The notes under the pieces are model-generated. The model did not search any database. It was not told where the DNA came from and was given only the letters and a program-made list of their open reading frames with translations. Below are positions 1-8,939 of a DNA stretch of 64,000 nucleotides, one piece after another; the first letter of the stretch is position 1; the number at the start of each line of letters is the position of its first letter. Both the position numbers and the translations under genes were made by a program. Where the stretch lies: positions 62,001 to 126,000 of the forward strand of contig NZ_QSTA01000003.1 of NCBI RefSeq assembly GCF_003438075.1, read 5' to 3'. This DNA comes from Eubacterium sp. OM08-24 (GTDB lineage: Bacteria; Bacillota; Clostridia; Oscillospirales; Acutalibacteraceae).

Positions 1-8
1 TCTGTATT

Positions 9-2258
9 TTATTCTGCGTTTTTGAGCGCCTCTTCCATTGGAATTTTTTTGATTTTTCTAAACTGCAAAGCGCCTACAACCGCATATGCGAGTATTCCGA
101 AAACGAGCATTTTTACATAAACCATAGGTTCTATGTAGAATGAAAGCCAACCCGAAAAACTGCTTATCAATTCACTGTATATTATCTTCATCAATAAATA
201 TGAAATTGGCAGGCTGATTATTACCGAAAAAATTGCTACAATAGCTGTTGAAATAATGTAAAGCCTTGTAATTTCACCGTTCTGATAGCCGAGTATCTTT
301 ACTATTGATACCGAATTTGCATTCTTTTCTATTATGATTTTAGAAAGCAAATATACAAGCAGCATATAGAGAAGTATTGCAAATGCCGAAACCATTGGGA
401 ACATTCCACCCATTGAATCGGTCAGTTGGTCAGAGATTACTGTCAAATCCTTTTGAGTAATCTTGCTTGCAATCAGCTTATCGTCAATGTCTGTTATTTC
501 TTTATTTGAAAAATATCCGCTGAAATAATCTTCTGACTTATCAAACTCGGTTCTGAAATTTTCTATATCCATAAATACCGCCAATGACGCAGGATATTTA
601 TATGTACCGCTAATTGTAAGGCGATAGGTTTTGTCATCATACTTTGTCTTTAGGTCAAGATTATCTCCAACCTTTAAGCCGAATTTTTCCAAAATACCCT
701 CAGATACATAAACCGAGTTTCTGTCTATAAATCCTGCTTTTACATAGTCCGACTCCTTATCCACACCATATACCGTAATTTCATCGGATTTTTCGGAATT
801 TTTAAAATTGGTTTCAAGCGTAGTTACCGCATATTTTTCTGCACCCTTAGTATCGGTTTCAACGGGCATTTTCAATATATACTGATAATCGCAAATCATA
901 TTGTCGATTACCTCTGTCTTATAATTATCAAGCAACGGCGGCAACATAAGACTGAACATAAGAATTAGGTTTGAAAAAAGTATACCTACAAACAAAACAA
1001 TGTAGCTTGACTTGTTTTGAAAAATAACACGAAGTCTGAACCTTGTCATAAACTTAAAGTTAGGTAACTTGGCAACCTTTTTCTTTTCCTTTTTGCTGAG
1101 GTCACGACGCAAAAATTTAAGCGGTGAAAGCGCCAGCTTTTTGCTGAGAATAAATATATTGACTATCACCATAATAATGCAAGGCACAACGGTTGTTATT
1201 ACAAACGCATAACCGTTCCACAATGTAACATACGGACCGAGGCTGTAACTTTCGTAATAAATATTGGCAACAATATCCTTAAGCACAGTATAGCCGAGCA
1301 CATTACCGAGTATTGCACCCACGATTGTAACCACAACAGGGAGCAAAAGATAGTGCCTTAAAAGCTCGCCCTTGGTATAACCCGACGCCCTCAGTGTTCC
1401 GATAACGGCTGATTCCTTTTCAATGGTATTTGAAGTAGTGACTGCAAATACAAATGCCATAATTGCAATTACAATGTATAAAAGGGTTATCATCATTGAG
1501 GTATCAGAACCAATGTCATCGCCCGAAAAATGTATAGCCTGATTGTCAAGCTCGGATACAAAGTTATTCATCACAGCATTTTTAGCAATTAATTCTTTTA
1601 GGTCGGTGTTTTTATCGTGCTTTTGCTGTTCGGTAAGTGAGCTGTCGTTGAAAGTATATGAATAGCAGTAATGTAAATGCTTATCCGATATTTTGTCAAA
1701 GGCATTGTCGGTAACCACAGCAACGGTAAAATTCTGCGCATCAAACATCATATCGGTATTATTTTTAAATAATGCCGTATAATCGGGAAAAGCAACATAA
1801 CCGCTCACCTTGTACTGCCTGCCGTCAAGCTCTGCCTTGTCGCCGATATTAATATTGTTGTTCTCGCCAAAAAGTCTGTCAATCGCAATTTCATCGTCCT
1901 GTTTCGGGAACTCGCCCTCAAAAAGCTCGATTTTATCTACATCATTTCTGTTCTTATAAATTCTGTATGCAGCGTTTTTATAGCTTTCTTCCTTGTAAAA
2001 ATTCTCGTACAATTTAATGTCCTGATTTTCGAGCTTAGTATTCAGTTCATCGGTCATTTTATCATCGAGTACAAAGTAGCCGTCCTCAATGTTATTTTTA
2101 TCAAAGCTCTCGTCAAAAGCGGTTTTCATACTTGAACCTGCAACAAGAAAACCCGATACAAATCCTATTGTAGCCACCAAAAATATGAAAATAACAATAT
2201 ACTTTCCTATGTCGCTTTTAAGCTCTCGTGGCAATCGCCTGTTAAGCGGATTTTTCAT
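9..2258 (-). CDS. FtsX-like ABC transporter permease (MacB type)
   Basis: 749-residue integral membrane permease that would work with the ATPase encoded just upstream to export or extract a substrate at the cell envelope; the substrate is unknown. Hydrophobic segments are visible at about residues 18-40, 254-276, 298-325, 348-372, 418-443, 617-645, 662-690 and 708-730. This is the two-repeat FtsX arrangement, with large extracytoplasmic domains between segments 1 and 2 (about 40-250) and between 5 and 6 (about 445-615). The N-terminus has the NRRLPRELKSDIGKY pattern common in large clostridial FtsX permeases. The start lies 12 bp after the ATPase stop, so the two are co-transcribed. Such pairs often export antimicrobial peptides or lipids in Firmicutes, but no adjacent sensor kinase is seen here. 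Confidence 0.9.
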   Translation of the reverse strand: MKNPLNRRLPRELKSDIGKYIVIFIFLVATIGFVSGFLVAGSSMKTAFDESFDKNNIEDGYFVLDDKMTDELNTKLENQDIKLYENFYKEESYKNAAYRIYKNRNDVDKIELFEGEFPKQDDEIAIDRLFGENNNINIGDKAELDGRQYKVSGYVAFPDYTALFKNNTDMMFDAQNFTVAVVTDNAFDKISDKHLHYCYSYTFNDSSLTEQQKHDKNTDLKELIAKNAVMNNFVSELDNQAIHFSGDDIGSDTSMMITLLYIVIAIMAFVFAVTTSNTIEKESAVIGTLRASGYTKGELLRHYLLLPVVVTIVGAILGNVLGYTVLKDIVANIYYESYSLGPYVTLWNGYAFVITTVVPCIIMVIVNIFILSKKLALSPLKFLRRDLSKKEKKKVAKLPNFKFMTRFRLRVIFQNKSSYIVLFVGILFSNLILMFSLMLPPLLDNYKTEVIDNMICDYQYILKMPVETDTKGAEKYAVTTLETNFKNSEKSDEITVYGVDKESDYVKAGFIDRNSVYVSEGILEKFGLKVGDNLDLKTKYDDKTYRLTISGTYKYPASLAVFMDIENFRTEFDKSEDYFSGYFSNKEITDIDDKLIASKITQKDLTVISDQLTDSMGGMFPMVSAFAILLYMLLVYLLSKIIIEKNANSVSIVKILGYQNGEITRLYIISTAIVAIFSVIISLPISYLLMKIIYSELISSFSGWLSFYIEPMVYVKMLVFGILAYAVVGALQFRKIKKIPMEEALKNAE

Positions 2259-2270
2259 AAATTCATCTCC

Positions 2271-2969
2271 TTACCAATCAAGATCTTCGGCTTTTACCTT
2301 TTCGCTGTTCTCGTATTCCTTACGAATGTTTCCATCTCGCAGTTTAATAACCTTGTCTGCCATCAGCTTGATAGCGTCATTATGAGTTACAATAATTACT
2401 GTATTTCCGTACTTTTGATTTATAGTTTCAATCAGCTTTAATATGTCCTTTGAAGTCTTGTAGTCAAGTGCGCCCGTTGGTTCATCACAAAGTAAAATAT
2501 CGGGATTTTTTACAATAGCTCTGCCGATTGAGGTTCTCTGCTGCTGACCGCCCGAAAGCTGACTCGGCACTTTGTCCTTATGCTCCCACAATCCGAGTGT
2601 GTGCAAAAGCTCATCGGTATTGAGTGGATTTTTGCTCAAATATGCGCCAACCTCTATATTTTCTTTAACAGTCAAATTCGGAATCAGATTGTAAAATTGA
2701 AATACATATCCGAGGTGGTTTCTGCGGTAAAGCGAAAGCTGTTTTTCGCCCATATCTTCAATTCTGCTGCCGTCAATAGAAATACTTCCGCCGTCTGCTT
2801 TTTCAATACCGCCAATAATATTCAAAAGCGTAGATTTACCCGAGCCTGACGGGCCAAGTAAAACGCATATCTTGCCCTTTTCAACACCCGTAGTAATACC
2901 TTTGAGTACCTTTGTGCGGTTATCCCCTGTTCCGTAGTATTTTTCTATACCCTTAATTTCAAGAAACAT
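2271..2969 (-). CDS. ABC transporter ATP-binding protein (MacB/LolD family)
   Basis: 232-residue ATPase of an ABC exporter. Walker A GPSGSGKST is at residues 39-47, the signature LSGGQQQR at 138-145, Walker B ILLCDEP at 158-164 and the switch histidine in VTHND near 196. The length and the TGALD segment after Walker B are typical of the MacB/LolD/FtsE class that pairs with FtsX permeases, and the permease follows 12 bp downstream. The start codon has a good ribosome-binding site (AGGAGG, 5 bp upstream). The upstream region holds ATGAA/TTCAT half-sites and, 127 bp upstream of the ATG, a DtxR-like palindrome at 3096-3113. Metal regulation of this operon is therefore possible but unproven. Confidence 0.92.
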   Translation of the reverse strand: MFLEIKGIEKYYGTGDNRTKVLKGITTGVEKGKICVLLGPSGSGKSTLLNIIGGIEKADGGSISIDGSRIEDMGEKQLSLYRRNHLGYVFQFYNLIPNLTVKENIEVGAYLSKNPLNTDELLHTLGLWEHKDKVPSQLSGGQQQRTSIGRAIVKNPDILLCDEPTGALDYKTSKDILKLIETINQKYGNTVIIVTHNDAIKLMADKVIKLRDGNIRKEYENSEKVKAEDLDW

Positions 2970-3095
2970 ACTTTACCTCCTGTTATTATATGAATATATG
3001 TTTATCTGTTCATATGTTCGTTAATGATAATTTATCACAAAAAATCAAATATTGTCAAGTAAAAATAATTAATAAAAACTTTAACATATCAATTT

Positions 3096-3113
3096 AGTTA
3101 GTTTTAGCTAACT
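3096..3113. promoter_or_regulatory. DtxR-like inverted repeat upstream of ABC operon
   Basis: Perfect inverted repeat AGTTAG-N6-CTAACT in the gap between the HMA gene and the ABC transporter. It has the same half-sites and 6-bp spacer as the site at 3563-3580. The half-site TTAG/CTAA pattern resembles operators of DtxR-family metalloregulators. Role is inferred. Confidence 0.45.
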
Positions 3114-3168
3114 CTTGCGTTTAAAAATATCTGCCATGTATGGAATTTGCCGACATAGCAGATAAAAA

Positions 3169-3546
3169 TTATACTTTTTCAACTTTCATAGGAATATATC
3201 CTGCTTTGATTACAACATCACGCAGAACTTTTTCTTCAACTGCCTGCTTTGCTCTTACAAAAGCAGAATTTTCCGACAGCTTAACCTTTGCAAGGTAATT
3301 TTCATCTGAATTAAAAGCGTTTTCAACACGCATTGCACAATTCTTGCAAGTCATACCGTCAATAACGATTTTATATTCATAATTGAAATTTTTTGCATTG
3401 CTGTCCTTTGGCTTAACCTTTTTTACACTGTCGCCGCCTGCGCCACAGCAACCGCTTTTAAGGTTTTTTATGTATTTTAAAACACCAAACACACAAATAA
3501 CAGCGATAATTGCACAAACAATAATTGTAGAAATAATAGTATCCAT
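3169..3546 (-). CDS. Membrane-anchored HMA-domain metal-binding protein
   Basis: 125 residues. One N-terminal membrane helix (about 3-24) is followed by a charged stretch and a Cys-Cys pair (33-34). A heavy-metal-associated (HMA) fold occupies about 57-125, with the metal-binding motif GMTCKNC at 64-70. The N-terminal part resembles small FeoB-associated Cys-rich membrane proteins, so the protein looks like such an anchor joined to a copper-chaperone-type HMA domain; that parallel is from memory of the family. It probably binds a soft metal (Cu or similar) at the inner face of the membrane. It is monocistronic. A DtxR-like palindrome lies 17-34 bp before the ATG, where it would overlap the promoter or leader, suggesting metal-dependent repression. 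No P-type ATPase or feoB is adjacent. Confidence 0.8.
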   Translation of the reverse strand: MDTIISTIIVCAIIAVICVFGVLKYIKNLKSGCCGAGGDSVKKVKPKDSNAKNFNYEYKIVIDGMTCKNCAMRVENAFNSDENYLAKVKLSENSAFVRAKQAVEEKVLRDVVIKAGYIPMKVEKV

Positions 3547-3562
3547 AGTAATCCACCCTTAT

Positions 3563-3580
3563 AGTTAGTTTTTGCTAACC
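3563..3580. promoter_or_regulatory. DtxR-like inverted repeat upstream of HMA gene
   Basis: AGTTAG-N6-CTAACC, 17 bp upstream of the start codon of the HMA protein gene. The geometry equals that of 3096-3113. The reverse strand reads AAGGTTAGC...CTAAC, reminiscent of the DtxR/IdeR box. Likely operator, inferred. Confidence 0.5.
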
Positions 3581-3672
3581 TTAGTATATCACTCTCTTTT
3601 TACCTTGTCAAATAAAAAATTGTGCTGATTTTGCGGTAATTTTGTATATTATAAATGTTTGGGGATTTTGAG

Positions 3673-4186
3673 GAATTGTGGTTAAAAACAGAGTTTAATA
3701 AATCTAAAATTTAGGTCAACCCTTTTTAAAGGGTTGCGGGTTTGGGCAGAGCCCATTAAATAATTAAAACGGACTAATTTTCAATAAAAATAAACTGTTA
3801 AATTTATATCATAGAATAACTAAACCTTAGACTAATCAATACTTTAGTAAGAAACAAAAGCTAAGACCAATGAGTGGCAGAGAGTGAGAAAGTTACACTT
3901 GAAAGGTCTTAGAGAAAAGATATTCTAAAGGATGAAAAAGCTTATATGCGTATCTGATTTGCCCTTGAAAGTGGAAAATTAGTAGTTTAGTAGCGTGGCT
4001 TTTCTTTTGTTGCTGTCGCATTTGGCTTTCGCCGTTGTGTTCAAACCGCCAAACGGCAAGCCGTTTGGCTATCAAAAGTTTGCGATAGCATAAAGCATTT
4101 GTGGGCGTTGCCCACACCCACAAACTTTGAAAAGGTTGACCAAACTTTTATAATTGCTTGATAAAGCAATTTTCTAAACCATAATT
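3673..4186. repeat. MITE-like intergenic repeat, copy A
   Basis: About 514 bp with related ends. The left end starts AATTGTGGTTAAA and the right end finishes TAAACCATAATT. Inside these are arms GGTCAACCCTTTTTAAAGG (from 3714) and, on the other strand, GGTCAACCTTTTCAAAG (to about 4140). Each is followed by a GGGTTTGGGCAGAGCCC- or GGGTGTGGGCAACGCCC-type hairpin. The same ends recur in inverted orientation at 27640-28103 and in short form at 32186-32278. The interiors differ between copies. No convincing gene is inside; a 76-codon reading frame at 3893-4123 (-) is judged spurious. The pattern fits a non-autonomous mobile repeat with long terminal inverted repeats. Confidence 0.7.
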
Positions 4187-4220
4187 TATTCCAATTTTTC
4201 AATAAAAATCCAAAAGCAAT

Positions 4221-4241
4221 CCCTCCGAAAATATCGGAGGG
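4221..4241 (-). terminator. Probable terminator hairpin of pullulanase gene
   Basis: CCCTCCG/CGGAGGG stem of 7 bp with a 7-nt loop, about 40 bp after the pullulanase stop codon. It is followed on the minus strand by a moderately T-rich stretch, so the call is tentative. Confidence 0.5.
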
Positions 4242-4279
4242 ACTACTGCGTGACTATCAAAAATTATATTAATTTCTAA

Positions 4280-7200
4280 TTACCAAGTTCCGACATTATA
4301 GCCTGTACCTGTCTTTGTTGTTTTAGCATAGTAATCGGTGTCTTTTGAACCTGTGTTAATATCAACTGTCTGTGAAGAACCGTTAGTAAAGATTACGCTG
4401 TCGCAAGAAGACGGAACAGTCAATGTATAAACTGCCTGACCGTAGTCATTATTCTCTACAAAATTCATTTTTGTACCCGGCCAAGCAACTTCACCCTGAC
4501 TGCCGCTTGTCCAATAATAACAGTAAATTGTACCGTCCCAGTTAAGTGAGTTTGTAAATGTTACTGTGTATGTACCGCTTGGAGTTGTTGTAGGCTCTGT
4601 TGTCGGTTCTGCAGTTGTAGGCTGTGTTGTCGGTGCCGCTGTACTTGCTTGTGTTGTTGGCTGTGTAGGCTGTACAATATACTTATACTGACCTACTAAA
4701 CTGCCGTCTGCAATATTATAAACCAAGTACATCTGAACAAGTGTAGCGTCAATTACATCAACACTGCCATCATCATTTGCATCTGCCGCAATAAGCTGCT
4801 TGTCTGTAAATGTGGTCTGCTCACTGATAAACATCTGTAAAAGTGATACATCATTGATTGAAATTCTGCCGTCCATATCTACATCGCCAATCCAAATTTT
4901 CTCGGCAGGAGTTGTAGGCTGTACTGTTGGTGCAACTGTCTGAGTAGGAGCAACAGTAGCTGTTGTCGGCTGAGTTGTTGGTTTTGCGGTTGTTGGCTGA
5001 GTTGTAGGAGCTGCTGTTGTAGGAACTTCACCTGAATCGTAAAGATATACAACATTGATTACGCCTGCGAAATAATTGCCTGTTGCATTTAAAGGAGTAA
5101 TTACATTTTTACCTGCAACTGCAGAAGTTGTGTATGTGTCGCTTGAAGTAACCTTTGTTTTCTCGCTTACAACATCAGCGGCAATCTTTTTGCCTGTTGC
5201 AATATCAATATGGCTTGTAATTACTGTACCGGTAAATGTGATAGCACCGTTATTAATCCATACTTCGCCCGATGCAGGATAACCGCTTGCGCCCTGTCCC
5301 GGCTCCTGAGCTGTATTTGAAGTTGGGTGGAACATTACATAGCAAGCTGATGCAGGAACTGTACATTTGTACCAACCGTCGCCCTCGCTTGTCATTACTG
5401 TAGCGGTATTCCATTCGCCTGTCGGATTTTTGCCATCGTCTGTATATGAATAGCAACGAACATCTGACCAGCTTGACGGTTTTTTGTAGTGAACTACTGT
5501 GCTTGTAGAATTAAGCTTTTTGTACTTAAATGTAATAGTTGTGTCAGTACCCGAGAAAGTACCGCTTGTGTTTGCAGGGAAACTATCTGTATCAAGCTGA
5601 TAACCCTGAATTGTTGCAGGACTTACAGAGTATTCATCTCCGCTTCTCATTTTGTTCTTAACAGAGTCTTTAACCTTTGTGCCGTTTGCATTTACATAGT
5701 TTACTGTAAGGTAACCTGAGGAAATACCCGAAGATTTGTATGTAAATGTTACAGTGTATGTCTTGCCGCTTTCAACTTTACCTGTTGTTGTGCCTGTTGT
5801 ATTAACAAGATTATAGTCATAAAGAAGTGTTGTATCAGGTAAAGCACGGTATGTTGTACCTGTCTTATAAGTAGCTGATGTGCTCTTTAAAACATCGCCG
5901 TTTTCATCAACATGGTTTACCTTAAGTGTACCGTATGTAGGCTCTGCATTCTGAAGATTACCGAATGTAGATGACTGAACAAGTACGCAAGTACTTCTTG
6001 CAGGGATAGAATATGATTTGCCCGAAACTGTGCCAAGACTTTCAAGTCCTGCCTTTGTGCCGTTTGCAACAACTGTCCAGTCGCTGCCGTCAAGACCGAT
6101 TGTGCAAGCCTGTGTACCGCTGTTTACGAGTACGCAAACCTTGCCCCACTCGCCTGCTGTATTGTTTGAATATGTATAAGCAACAACATAGCCGTATGAT
6201 GACTGGAATGTAGGAGTTGAGAAGTTACCTCCCTTGAGCGGTGAGTAATTCTCTCTGATTTTAAGGAGACCCTTATAATAATCGGCTGTTTCAGAATATG
6301 TCTTTAAACGAGTCCAATCAATGGCATTGATTGAATCGGCTGATTTATAACTGTTGTGGTCGCCCTGCTTTGTACGGCAGAATTCCGAACCTGCTGTCAT
6401 AAATACTATGCCCTGTGAAGTCAAGAGAAGTCCCATTGTGGCTTTCATCTGATCTGTAAGCGAAGAGGAAGTAGAGTTCCAATCCTTACTGCCGTTACTA
6501 AGCACCATCTTATCCCACATAATAAGGTTATCGTGGGCATCGGCATAAGCAATTGTCTGTGAAGGAGCTTTTGCACCGAAGCACTGACCCTTTACACCGT
6601 TTACAACTGTGTAAGTTTTACCATTATTACCCTGAATAAAACCGGTTGATGCATCGTTTGTACCACCCTTAATAGCATCACGGTATGAGTCGCAGAACAT
6701 ACCTACTCTTGCATCAAGCTGAGAAGCTTTGCTCTGAAAACAACCGTCGCTGATTGCGGATGAACCGCCTGTCCAAGGCTCACCGTACATAAGAATCTTC
6801 TTACCCGAACCGTCCGAATAAAGATTATCAAGGCTTGAGCGAATCTGATTCATAGTAGTAATGTCGTGAAGTCCCATAAGGTCAAAACGGAAACCGTCAA
6901 TGTGGTACTCGCTTGCCCAATAGAGAATTGAGTCGATCATATACTTTCTGTACATAAGTTTATCGGATGCAGTTTCGTTGCCGCAGCCCGAACCGTTTGA
7001 ATAAACGCTTGAACTTGTTTTTCTGTAATAATAGTTAGGAACTGTATCTGTAAAACATGAACCCTCGGTTACATATGTATGGTTGTAAACAACATCCATT
7101 ACAACAGAAATACCTCTGTCATGAAGTGCCTGAATCATCTGCTTGAACTCTGTAATTCTTACATTACCGTCATATGGGTTAGAAGAATATGAACCCTCGG

Positions 7201-8017
7201 GAACATTGTAGTTTACAGGGTCATAACCCCAGTTTCTGTTTGTTGCCGAACCTGTGATTGTTTCATCGACAGAACCGAAATCATATACAGGCATAAGCTG
7301 AACGCAGTTAATACCTGATTTTACAAGGTAATCGGCGCAAGTAGATACAGCGTTTGCACTTGTGTCTGAGCTGATTTTTGTGCCGCCCTCTGTGAAAGCA
7401 AGGTACTTGCCCTTGTTGTCATCGCTGACGCCTGATGTGTCCGATACAGAGAAGTCACGAACATGAACCTCCCATACCACTGCCTCCTGAGCATTGTTGA
7501 AAAGCACATGGTTATCGCTGTCCCAACCCTCAGGGTCGGTTGAATCAAGGTCAACAACCATTGAACGGTTACCGTTTACACCTGTTGCTTTTGAATAAAC
7601 ATCCTGTGTTTCGTTTGTTGTACCGTTTACGGTAACAAGGTAAGTATAGTATGTGTTCTTAAGGTCACCGTTTACAGTAACCGACCACATACCTGTAGAG
7701 CTGTTCTTTTTAAGGTTATAAGTGCCGAGAACAGCTGCGCCTGATTCGGAATCGGAACCTGTTGCATAGAGTTTAACCTTTACGGCAGATGCCTCAGGTG
7801 ACCACACCTTAAACTCTGTTGAGCTTTTTGTGTAATTTGCACCAAGATTTTTCTCGTTGTAAGCATTGCTCGCATAGTTTTCAAGATAGCTTGCATTGTA
7901 GTAATTACCTGCCGACACTGCTTCGGTATCTGTGGTTGCCGCTGTTGTTGACAACGAAGTCATACCAAAGAGCATTGTAGCACTAAGTAAAACTGCAAGC
8001 GTTCTTTTTAAAAACAT
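4280..8017 (-). CDS. Secreted dockerin-bearing type I pullulanase (GH13)
   Basis: 1245 residues. Signal peptide about 1-27. CBM48-like N-domain about 65-165. GH13 catalytic domain about 170-690 with the pullulanase hallmark NWGYDP, region I VVMDVVYNHT (near 306), nucleophile Asp379 in GFRFD, acid/base Glu413 in MYGEPW, and Asp496 in DAHDN. Then come two MucBP-like repeats (about 697-830), a CBM25/26-like starch-binding module (about 834-930), a TTQPTT linker, a dockerin with two Ca-binding repeats (GDVDMDGRISINDV and AADANDDGSVDVIDATL, about 1045-1110), a second Thr-rich linker and a C-terminal CBM26-like module (about 1150-1245). It hydrolyses alpha-1,6 branches of starch or pullulan outside the cell and would dock to a cohesin scaffoldin. 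Dockerin plus CBM26 on an amylase is characteristic of the R. bromii amylosome. The ATG is preceded by AAAGGAGAG. Confidence 0.95.
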   Translation of the reverse strand: MFLKRTLAVLLSATMLFGMTSLSTTAATTDTEAVSAGNYYNASYLENYASNAYNEKNLGANYTKSSTEFKVWSPEASAVKVKLYATGSDSESGAAVLGTYNLKKNSSTGMWSVTVNGDLKNTYYTYLVTVNGTTNETQDVYSKATGVNGNRSMVVDLDSTDPEGWDSDNHVLFNNAQEAVVWEVHVRDFSVSDTSGVSDDNKGKYLAFTEGGTKISSDTSANAVSTCADYLVKSGINCVQLMPVYDFGSVDETITGSATNRNWGYDPVNYNVPEGSYSSNPYDGNVRITEFKQMIQALHDRGISVVMDVVYNHTYVTEGSCFTDTVPNYYYRKTSSSVYSNGSGCGNETASDKLMYRKYMIDSILYWASEYHIDGFRFDLMGLHDITTMNQIRSSLDNLYSDGSGKKILMYGEPWTGGSSAISDGCFQSKASQLDARVGMFCDSYRDAIKGGTNDASTGFIQGNNGKTYTVVNGVKGQCFGAKAPSQTIAYADAHDNLIMWDKMVLSNGSKDWNSTSSSLTDQMKATMGLLLTSQGIVFMTAGSEFCRTKQGDHNSYKSADSINAIDWTRLKTYSETADYYKGLLKIRENYSPLKGGNFSTPTFQSSYGYVVAYTYSNNTAGEWGKVCVLVNSGTQACTIGLDGSDWTVVANGTKAGLESLGTVSGKSYSIPARSTCVLVQSSTFGNLQNAEPTYGTLKVNHVDENGDVLKSTSATYKTGTTYRALPDTTLLYDYNLVNTTGTTTGKVESGKTYTVTFTYKSSGISSGYLTVNYVNANGTKVKDSVKNKMRSGDEYSVSPATIQGYQLDTDSFPANTSGTFSGTDTTITFKYKKLNSTSTVVHYKKPSSWSDVRCYSYTDDGKNPTGEWNTATVMTSEGDGWYKCTVPASACYVMFHPTSNTAQEPGQGASGYPASGEVWINNGAITFTGTVITSHIDIATGKKIAADVVSEKTKVTSSDTYTTSAVAGKNVITPLNATGNYFAGVINVVYLYDSGEVPTTAAPTTQPTTAKPTTQPTTATVAPTQTVAPTVQPTTPAEKIWIGDVDMDGRISINDVSLLQMFISEQTTFTDKQLIAADANDDGSVDVIDATLVQMYLVYNIADGSLVGQYKYIVQPTQPTTQASTAAPTTQPTTAEPTTEPTTTPSGTYTVTFTNSLNWDGTIYCYYWTSGSQGEVAWPGTKMNFVENNDYGQAVYTLTVPSSCDSVIFTNGSSQTVDINTGSKDTDYYAKTTKTGTGYNVGTW

Positions 8018-8661
8018 TTCTTTCTCTCCTTTTTTCTATTTGCTTTATATATTCAAATTTTAGCAAATATTTCAAAGTTTTGATTTCTTTTACAGAAAAT
8101 AAATAAGCACATTAAACCAAAGTTTTACTGTGCTTATTGTGTATAATTAACAAAATTGTTTTCTGCCCAAAAAATCAGTCAAAATCCGTAATAAGCTGCA
8201 TATCAGTCGAAAACACAAATTTAACAGGAATAAGTATTTTCTTGTTCTACACGCAAGAAATATTATTGCAATTTAACACGGCATGGCAACAATAAATACA
8301 GAACTGATTTAATTATATATGACAGCATATGACAGTGTTCACTAAGTCAACACATTTCAAATATTTGTTCCGAATATTATTTATGTAATTAACAAATTTG
8401 TATAGCATTTTAACTATAATACTCATCAATGATATTTTTATGGTTACAAATTTATACTTTTTTGTTTAGTTCTGTATCTGAAAAATGACAAAAAATTTAC
8501 AATAAATCTATATAAAAAACAAAATTGTATTTTGTTAAAATATACAAAGATAAATATATATCTATACTTTTGTGCGTATTCGCCTTGACTTTTATCGTAA
8601 AACGATGTATTATCTTGCCTAAGGGTGATTAGTAATCACAAAGAAAGGTTACTTTTATTTT
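8018..8661. other. AT-rich intergenic region between divergent genes
   Basis: About 640 bp without a credible gene. It must hold the pullulanase promoter (minus strand, AT-rich first 150 bp) and the promoter for the small gene at 8662. I see no riboswitch, tRNA or clear repeat. Short direct motifs such as CAAAATTGT recur but form no defined structure. Confidence 0.6.
8585..8613 (+). promoter_or_regulatory. Sigma-A-like promoter
   Basis: TTGACT (8585-8590), 17-bp spacer, TATTAT (8608-8613), about 50 bp before the start of the small gene at 8662. Confidence 0.6.
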
Positions 8662-8880
8662 ATGTTACTGTTCAGAATTAATACTTATTCTAACAATGCT
8701 AATATTACCTACGGTATTGATGTAATTGACAAAGAGCGAACTGTCAGGCAATATGCCAATCTGTCCGATAATGCGGAGGAGATAAAGAAACTTGTTATTC
8801 TTTGCAATTCTCTTGATATTGAGGAATGTCACATTGACGATATAGTAGAAGATTTTTTAACTGATTTCAAAACATATTAA
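8662..8880 (+). CDS. Small conserved protein, DUF6514-like
   Basis: 72 residues, acidic, no membrane segment or signal. The YGIDVID start, a central CN pair (ILCNSLDIEECHI) and the ending DIVEDFLTDF match my recollection of the DUF6514 family of small clostridial proteins of unknown function. The ATG follows AAAGAAAGGTTAC and a credible promoter lies upstream. It stands between the divergent pullulanase and the radical SAM gene 60 bp downstream, with which it may be co-transcribed. No function is known. Confidence 0.65.
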   Translation: MLLFRINTYSNNANITYGIDVIDKERTVRQYANLSDNAEEIKKLVILCNSLDIEECHIDDIVEDFLTDFKTY

Positions 8881-8939
8881 TATAGCTATTTTCTTGCAGA
8901 TGTGCTATACTTATATCATAACTTATTAGGGTGATATCA

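Noticed and set aside
3893..4123. 76-codon frame on the minus strand in copy A of the intergenic repeat
   Set aside because: No ribosome-binding site, odd composition, and the frame is not conserved in copy B; it is a by-product of the repeat.
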